A stretch of 52,651 nucleotides of DNA from Thalassotalea sp. GTDB lineage: Bacteria > Pseudomonadota > Gammaproteobacteria > Enterobacterales > Alteromonadaceae. The notes under the pieces were generated by a model. The model saw only the letters and a list, made by a program, of their open reading frames with translations. It had not been told where the DNA came from and did no database searches. Position 1 is the stretch's first letter. Every line of letters starts with the position of its first letter. Positions 48,024 through 52,651 of the stretch are shown here, one piece after another. The position numbers and the translations under genes were made by a program. The stretch covers positions 1-52,651 of the forward strand of contig JAKVCY010000012.1 in assembly GCA_022448425.1 (NCBI GenBank). Direction: 5' to 3'.

Positions 48024-51000
48024 CTAGTGATCTGAAACTGTAGCTGTTTCATTGTCAGTAATTGATTTAGTTGGGTTTAGTGCGCGTTTTGATGGCAATC
48101 TGTTAAAGGCACCGCCGAAATCGGTGCCTCGAATACGCAGCAAACAAGGTAATAATACGATAGTAAAGATAGTGCTAACGGCCAAACCGCCGACAATAAC
48201 AGACGCCAATCCGCGATAAATAACACTGCCCGTACCCGGCATTAACAACAGTGGTAGCATGCCGAAGAAACTTGTCGCCGTACTCATAAAAATTGGACGT
48301 AAACGTAGCAGTAATGCCTGATGTACCGCATCATCTCGGTTCATGCCCTGCATCTCCGCTTGACGAGTTTGATGCACTAATAAAATGGCGTTATTTACTA
48401 CTAGGCCAAGCAAAATGACGAAGCCGACCATGGTAAGTAAATCTAGTGGCTGGAATACCGCGAGGTTAAGAAGTTGCAGCGCCAGAATACCACCAACTGT
48501 CGCCAATGGAATGGTGATTACAACTAGCAAACTGTCTTTTACTGAGCGGAAAAGTGCTGCCATTAGCAAGAACAGAATAACCAGTGCGAAAGCAAAGTTT
48601 TCACTCATTACGCTAAGCGCTTTCTCTAACTGGTCTGCACTACCACCGTATAGAATGTTGCCATCTTCTGGCATGTAAGCTTTTAACTGAGGTTCTACTT
48701 GGTTCTTAAGTACGTCAATGGTTTCTTCTAATGACCAACCTTGCGGAGGGTTAATGTTTAGGCGAATAGTACGGTTGCCATCAACTCGGGTTAGACGCGT
48801 AGGACCAACTGTTCGGTCAATACGCACTAGTTCAGAAAGCTGTGTGATACTGCCGTTACCCGTCACAACAGGCACATCACCTAGGGTGTCAGGATCTGCC
48901 CAACCATCGGCTCGCAGAATCATGTTGATGCGTTTGTTGCCATTAAAATACTCGCCAACGTACAAGCCATCGCCTAAGGTTCTGACGACATTGCCTAATT
49001 GGCGACGGTCCCAGCCTTGCTCCAAGATCATGCGATCATCTGGCGTTAATCGTAATTCTGGCTCTGCCATTTCAACACCAGGGTTAGCTTGAACACTCAC
49101 ATCAGGAATTGCATCGCGAACCAGTTGTAAGCCCTGTTTCGCTGCTTCTTGTAAACCTTTGGTGTCTTTTGACTGCAATTGCATTTGCACTTGTCTGCCA
49201 CCACCAAAACCTCCGAATAAGTTACCTTGGAAAGCAAACGCTTGAGTGTCAGGCAAATCAACTAGTACCTCGTTGCGGATAATATCCAGTAACTCTTCAA
49301 CTCGAGATTGATCCTGCACACGCACGCCCAAGTTGCCGCCAAACGGGTTATTAAAAATGTAGTAGTTTTTAAGTGCTGGCTGTTTTTCGCCGTCCATGTA
49401 GGGTTTTAATCGTTCTACAATTTTCGCAACAACTTCTTTTTCTGTCGTCGCAACATTAGCACCAGGAGGATATTGTAAATTGGCATCAACGGCATCGCGT
49501 TTAACCGGTGGTAAGTAATCTAGTTTAGGCATCGCCAAGTAAGTCACTGCCACAGGTAAAATTAATAATGTTGCAGCTATTGCTAAACGGCTTCTACGAG
49601 CATTAGTCATGCGTATTACCGCACCAGACATTCGCTCCCAGAGAGCTTTATTTGGGTCATCGATTCGTTGCTGTTTAAGCAGATATTTCGCTAAAACAGG
49701 CAACAGCACTACGGCGACCAATAGCGACACGGAAACCGCTATCGCGATAGTTAACGCTAAGTCGCCAAACAGTTGGCCTTCGATGTCTTTCAAGAAAAAC
49801 ACTGGAAGGAATATGGCAACTGTAGTCGCTGTCGAAGCAACAAGTGCCCCCCATACTTGTTTAGCACCGATTTCTGACGCCTCATGATTGTCCTTACCTT
49901 GGTCCCCCAATCGAATAATATTCTCGAGCACAACAATAGCGGCGTCGAGAACCATACCAACAGCGAACGCTAAGCCCGCTAAAGAGATAACATTTAGGCT
50001 GCGTCCTGTAATATGCAGCACGATAAAGGTGGTAAATAAACTAATCGGGATTGCAGTAGCGATAATCATGGTGGCACGCATTCGACGAATGAACAGCCAC
50101 AAAATAGATAGCGATAGCACGACCCCCGCAAAAAGGTTGTTACGCACTAGGTTAATAGCTCGATAGATAAACACAGAGGCATCGAACGACTGCACCATGG
50201 TCAACTGTCGTTCTTGCAACAATTCCTCATTAATTAATTCGACTTCGGCTTTAACGCGATTCAGTGTCGCCAAAACGTTCGCGCCACTGACTCTATCAAT
50301 TCGCATAGAAAATGCAGGGTTACCATTTTGTATCGCCATTTGTTGGCGATCTGGTCGACGCACTTCAACCTTGGCGACATCGCTTAAGCGGATAGTCATG
50401 CCATCACGGGATTCGAGAATGAGATTACTCAACTCATCAACTTTGTACTTGCCGTTAAACCTCAAGGTATATTGACGCCTGCCGACATCAACAAAACCAC
50501 CTGAAATATCGTTGCTCGCATTAACAAGTGAAATAAGGCGTGGAATTTCAATACCGTATTGAGCGACTTTGACTGGGTCGAAGCGAATTTGCAGCTCTTC
50601 ACGATTTTGATCAGATAAGGTTTGTACAGAAGCAACACCCGGCACTGATTCAATCCTTGGCTTGATAACATCATCAGCAAACTCAATATAATCACTAATA
50701 TGCCTGTCGTTACCCGGTAATGCTTGTAAGAAGAACCAAGTTAGCGCAGGTTGGCCACCACCAAAGCCACCTAGCATGACTCTTGGTGGCAGCGCATCGC
50801 GTGGTTGGCTTTGAACACGCGTCATGCGACTTATCACTTCAATCAGTGTTTGGTCCATATCGGTTTCAACACCAAACTCTAAGTTGATAAATGCCGCACC
50901 GCGGTTAGCAAAGGCATTCATCGAGTGCAGACCCGGAATGCCCTTAAGTACGCGTTCTTGTGGTTCGATAATTTCTGATTCTATCTCTTGAGGAGACGCC

Positions 51001-51158
51001 GCTCGCCAGAAAGTCTGAATAGCGATACGAGGGCGTTCAATATCGGGGAGAAGCTGAATAGGTAATTTAACTAGGCTCAGCAAACCTACCAGTAGTATTA
51101 ATGCGACGGCGACAGATACTGCCGCGGGACTTCGCAATGCTGTTGACGTGAGTTTCAT
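48024..51158 (-). CDS. RND efflux permease (second system)
   Basis: A 1044-residue AcrB-type pump with two periplasmic loops and 12 membrane helices. Typical marks are the N-terminus (SPAAVSVAVALILLVGLLS), TM4 AVGMVLDAAIVVLENI with one proton-relay Asp, and the later VVNNAILLVHQTR. I prefer ATG 51158 because GGAG lies 6 bases upstream; an upstream TTG at 51185 would add 9 residues. No dedicated regulator is adjacent. A short inverted repeat at 51188-51213 lies in its promoter region. Confidence 0.9.
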   Translation of the reverse strand: MKLTSTALRSPAAVSVAVALILLVGLLSLVKLPIQLLPDIERPRIAIQTFWRAASPQEIESEIIEPQERVLKGIPGLHSMNAFANRGAAFINLEFGVETDMDQTLIEVISRMTRVQSQPRDALPPRVMLGGFGGGQPALTWFFLQALPGNDRHISDYIEFADDVIKPRIESVPGVASVQTLSDQNREELQIRFDPVKVAQYGIEIPRLISLVNASNDISGGFVDVGRRQYTLRFNGKYKVDELSNLILESRDGMTIRLSDVAKVEVRRPDRQQMAIQNGNPAFSMRIDRVSGANVLATLNRVKAEVELINEELLQERQLTMVQSFDASVFIYRAINLVRNNLFAGVVLSLSILWLFIRRMRATMIIATAIPISLFTTFIVLHITGRSLNVISLAGLAFAVGMVLDAAIVVLENIIRLGDQGKDNHEASEIGAKQVWGALVASTATTVAIFLPVFFLKDIEGQLFGDLALTIAIAVSVSLLVAVVLLPVLAKYLLKQQRIDDPNKALWERMSGAVIRMTNARRSRLAIAATLLILPVAVTYLAMPKLDYLPPVKRDAVDANLQYPPGANVATTEKEVVAKIVERLKPYMDGEKQPALKNYYIFNNPFGGNLGVRVQDQSRVEELLDIIRNEVLVDLPDTQAFAFQGNLFGGFGGGRQVQMQLQSKDTKGLQEAAKQGLQLVRDAIPDVSVQANPGVEMAEPELRLTPDDRMILEQGWDRRQLGNVVRTLGDGLYVGEYFNGNKRINMILRADGWADPDTLGDVPVVTGNGSITQLSELVRIDRTVGPTRLTRVDGNRTIRLNINPPQGWSLEETIDVLKNQVEPQLKAYMPEDGNILYGGSADQLEKALSVMSENFAFALVILFLLMAALFRSVKDSLLVVITIPLATVGGILALQLLNLAVFQPLDLLTMVGFVILLGLVVNNAILLVHQTRQAEMQGMNRDDAVHQALLLRLRPIFMSTATSFFGMLPLLLMPGTGSVIYRGLASVIVGGLAVSTIFTIVLLPCLLRIRGTDFGGAFNRLPSKRALNPTKSITDNETATVSDH

Positions 51159-51187
51159 CTTGGTCTCCATTCCTGTACCCGACAACT

Positions 51188-51213
51188 AATACCAATTAAA
51201 ACCCATTGGTATT
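51188..51213. repeat. short inverted repeat AATACCAAT/ATTGGTATT
   Basis: AATACCAAT (51188-51196) pairs with ATTGGTATT (51205-51213) across an 8-base loop, just upstream of the second RND permease. It may be an operator, or a copy of the TAATACCAATT-type intergenic palindrome I recall as common in marine Alteromonadales. Confidence 0.5.
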
Positions 51214-51396
51214 TACTAGGTGCAGCGTATTTTTATAATGATGAAACTGTAGCAACCACTAATTTATTCACTACAAGCGATAGGACGAAATTCGTTTAAT
51301 CTGAGATAAGTAGCAACTACGAAACGGTTTGTAATCGACAGACACACTTTGACATATTTGATGAAATATTCTTCACACAATTCATCTGAATGCCTG

Positions 51397-52140
51397 CTAG
51401 CGTTTAATAAACACCAATACAAACCGGTCTGTTTTACGGCGAATTTTAGGATCAAACGGCGATAACGTGTAATCGTCGTTTGGGTTAGAGAGCAGATGGC
51501 TTTCGGTGTATAGACTAAAGCCATAGCCAGCAAGTTCATTGACTACATAACGCTTATCGATGCGATGAAGGTTCTGTGAAGTTAACGTGCCTGAGCCTAT
51601 TCTAGCTGCATTATCAACAATGATCAGTTTACCGCCTTTCTTGATCGACTTTTCGATTTGAGAGAGCAAAGCCGTTTTGTCAACTTTCCACCCCTCTGCG
51701 ACATGATACATGTCGTGGTAGCCTAAGATAAAAAACAACGCATCGAGAGAATCGTCTTCAATGCCTAAGTCCTCTAATTCTCTATCTAGGCGTTTAACAT
51801 TATCTAGGCGATTGGCTTGTAAACGACGGGTTAAGTCTTTTTCTACATAGGGTAAATATGCTTTGTTGTTATGCAAATACACTTTACCTGACTGACCCAC
51901 AGCTCCGGCTATAATCTCACTGTAATAGCCACTTCCTGCAAGTAAATCTAATACTGTCATCCCCTTAGATAATCCAGCCAATGCAACAACTTCCCTTCCT
52001 TTACTGGTTGCATCTCGTTGCAAGTCGCTTGGCAGTCTTTCTGCTTCAGCGTAAGGCGCTATCGTGGTGGCAAAGATAAATAGACACACACTTTTGGTTA
52101 GGCGGGAAAAGTTCATCGTTCTGGCAATTATTCGGTCCAT
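51397..52140 (-). CDS. exported class I methyltransferase-like protein (COG4798 type)
   Basis: A 247-residue protein with a signal peptide (SVCLFIFATTIAPYAEA) and a class I SAM-binding fold: motif I VLDLLAGSGYYSEI, the acidic strand-2 turn KVYLHNNKAYLPYVEKD, and a GKLIIVDNAARIGSG post-motif segment. The family is unusual because it is predicted to be periplasmic, where SAM is not expected. I start at ATG 52140 because AGGA lies 6 bases upstream; a longer frame from 52212 has no such site, and ATG 52116 is a further option. It is not in an operon. Confidence 0.82.
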   Translation of the reverse strand: MDRIIARTMNFSRLTKSVCLFIFATTIAPYAEAERLPSDLQRDATSKGREVVALAGLSKGMTVLDLLAGSGYYSEIIAGAVGQSGKVYLHNNKAYLPYVEKDLTRRLQANRLDNVKRLDRELEDLGIEDDSLDALFFILGYHDMYHVAEGWKVDKTALLSQIEKSIKKGGKLIIVDNAARIGSGTLTSQNLHRIDKRYVVNELAGYGFSLYTESHLLSNPNDDYTLSPFDPKIRRKTDRFVLVFIKR

Positions 52141-52311
52141 AAGACTTCCTAAAGAATAGCGTAATACAGCAATTTCCGAGTTCTTTAATACATGACTGGG
52201 GATTAATAACATGTCGTTCTTATTTCTATTATTTATATTTTTCGCCAGTGTATGCTAACTAAGTATGTCCCCCTGTGTGTATGTGTTAACAAATATTAAA
52301 AAGCCCCAATT

Positions 52312-52651
52312 AAGGTAACACCATTCAGTTAAGCATGTTTTGACCGAATGGTGTACTGAGTTTTAGAAAATCTAACGGTCCTACTTTTGGGCCGTTTTCT
52401 TTTTTCAGGCAGTACAAATTGCTTCACATTTTCCCGCATAGCGCGGAGTTTCCTCGGTATACTGCCGGGTGAAGCGATGGCGCACCACATCAGCTCATCT
52501 TGAATATATCGCATTGCCATGACAAAACTTATACGTAATGGGGATACCTCAGCCTCTTTCGCTATTTGGCTAATTTCTACCCGTATGAGGTTGTAAGCGA
52601 TTAACAAGCCCCATACTTCTTGCTTAATACCTTGAACGGTTTGGCTACGTA
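52312..52651 (-). mobile_element. end of an IS4-family insertion sequence
   Basis: The element's end lies near 52312, where TAAGGTAACACCATTCAGTT resembles the IS4 terminal repeat (which I recall as ending in ATCAGTTAAG). The transposase gene enters from the right edge of the window. An 8-bp palindrome, CACCATTC (52319-52326) with GAATGGTG (52346-52353), lies between the end and the transposase stop. The other end is outside the window. Confidence 0.65.
52329..52651 (-). CDS. IS4-family transposase, C-terminal part (partial)
   Basis: The frame continues beyond the window at its N-terminal side. The visible 107 codons show the C-terminal IS4 transposase end: TVQGIKQEVWGLLIAYNLIR, MRYIQDELMWCAI, then a basic tail LPEKRKRPKSRTVRFSK. 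The catalytic YREK region is not visible: only the sequence after it is in the window. A complete or truncated element cannot be judged. Confidence 0.8.
   Translation of the reverse strand, partial: RSQTVQGIKQEVWGLLIAYNLIRVEISQIAKEAEVSPLRISFVMAMRYIQDELMWCAIASPGSIPRKLRAMRENVKQFVLPEKRKRPKSRTVRFSKTQYTIRSKHA

Noticed and set aside
51264-51539. Minus-strand frame overlapping the 3' end of the methyltransferase gene
   Set aside because: It lies in a shifted frame of the methyltransferase, has no ribosome site and resembles no family.

Overview
The window looks like chromosomal DNA of a marine gammaproteobacterium of the Alteromonadales, most likely a Colwellia/Thalassotalea-type organism. The grounds are moderate to low GC, a very large TonB-dependent receptor of the Caulobacter oligosaccharide type, several RND/ABC efflux sets, and IS3- and IS4-type elements. 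The genus is an inference; no rRNA or tRNA gene is visible in the window.

Layout. 82-4270: a small secreted protein, a lipoprotein nucleosidase, a MerR regulator with a textbook MerR promoter facing a frameshifted methyltransferase, a glutathione S-transferase, and a broken gene of unknown function. 4366-28718: a beta-glucan utilisation locus. It holds a leftward operon (GPH symporter, GH94 phosphorylase, CBM9-like protein, joined by two ATGA overlaps), a rightward operon (TonB receptor, two tryptophan-halogenase-like flavoproteins flanking SapC and a JmjC/cupin-8 protein), a decayed IS3 element, a GH16 endoglucanase lipoprotein, a FucP-type transporter plus GH3 lipoprotein, then a GH1 beta-glucosidase, a second GPH symporter and a LacI regulator. 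28762-33975: a small membrane protein and an RND pump with a divergent TetR regulator. 34060-38671: a MacAB-like ABC system. 38859-43462: single metabolic or regulatory genes (GNAT, sirtuin, NAD(P)-binding protein, VOC protein, LysR and SDR). 43529-46763: a decayed stretch with two hydrolase pseudogenes around a solitary solute-binding protein. 46935-52140: a second RND pump and an exported methyltransferase. 52312-52651: the end of an IS4-type element.

How the glucan genes fit together. Six near-identical palindromes (TGTAAGCGCTTWCA) occupy the two divergent promoter regions of the locus, and the LacI gene closes the GH1 operon, so one regulator probably controls the receptor, the enzymes and the transporters. 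Surface GH16 and the TonB receptor would cut and import oligosaccharides, lipoprotein GH3 would trim them in the periplasm, three inner-membrane carriers would move sugars inside, and GH1 (hydrolysis) and GH94 (phosphorolysis) would finish them in the cytoplasm. The halogenase/SapC/cupin cassette has no obvious place in this catabolic chain and is the most interesting unexplained system here.

Gene decay recurs: at least four chromosomal genes carry frameshifts or nonsense codons, besides the IS remnant. The best preserved pseudogene keeps one reading frame for 281 codons, interrupted only by four stop codons.
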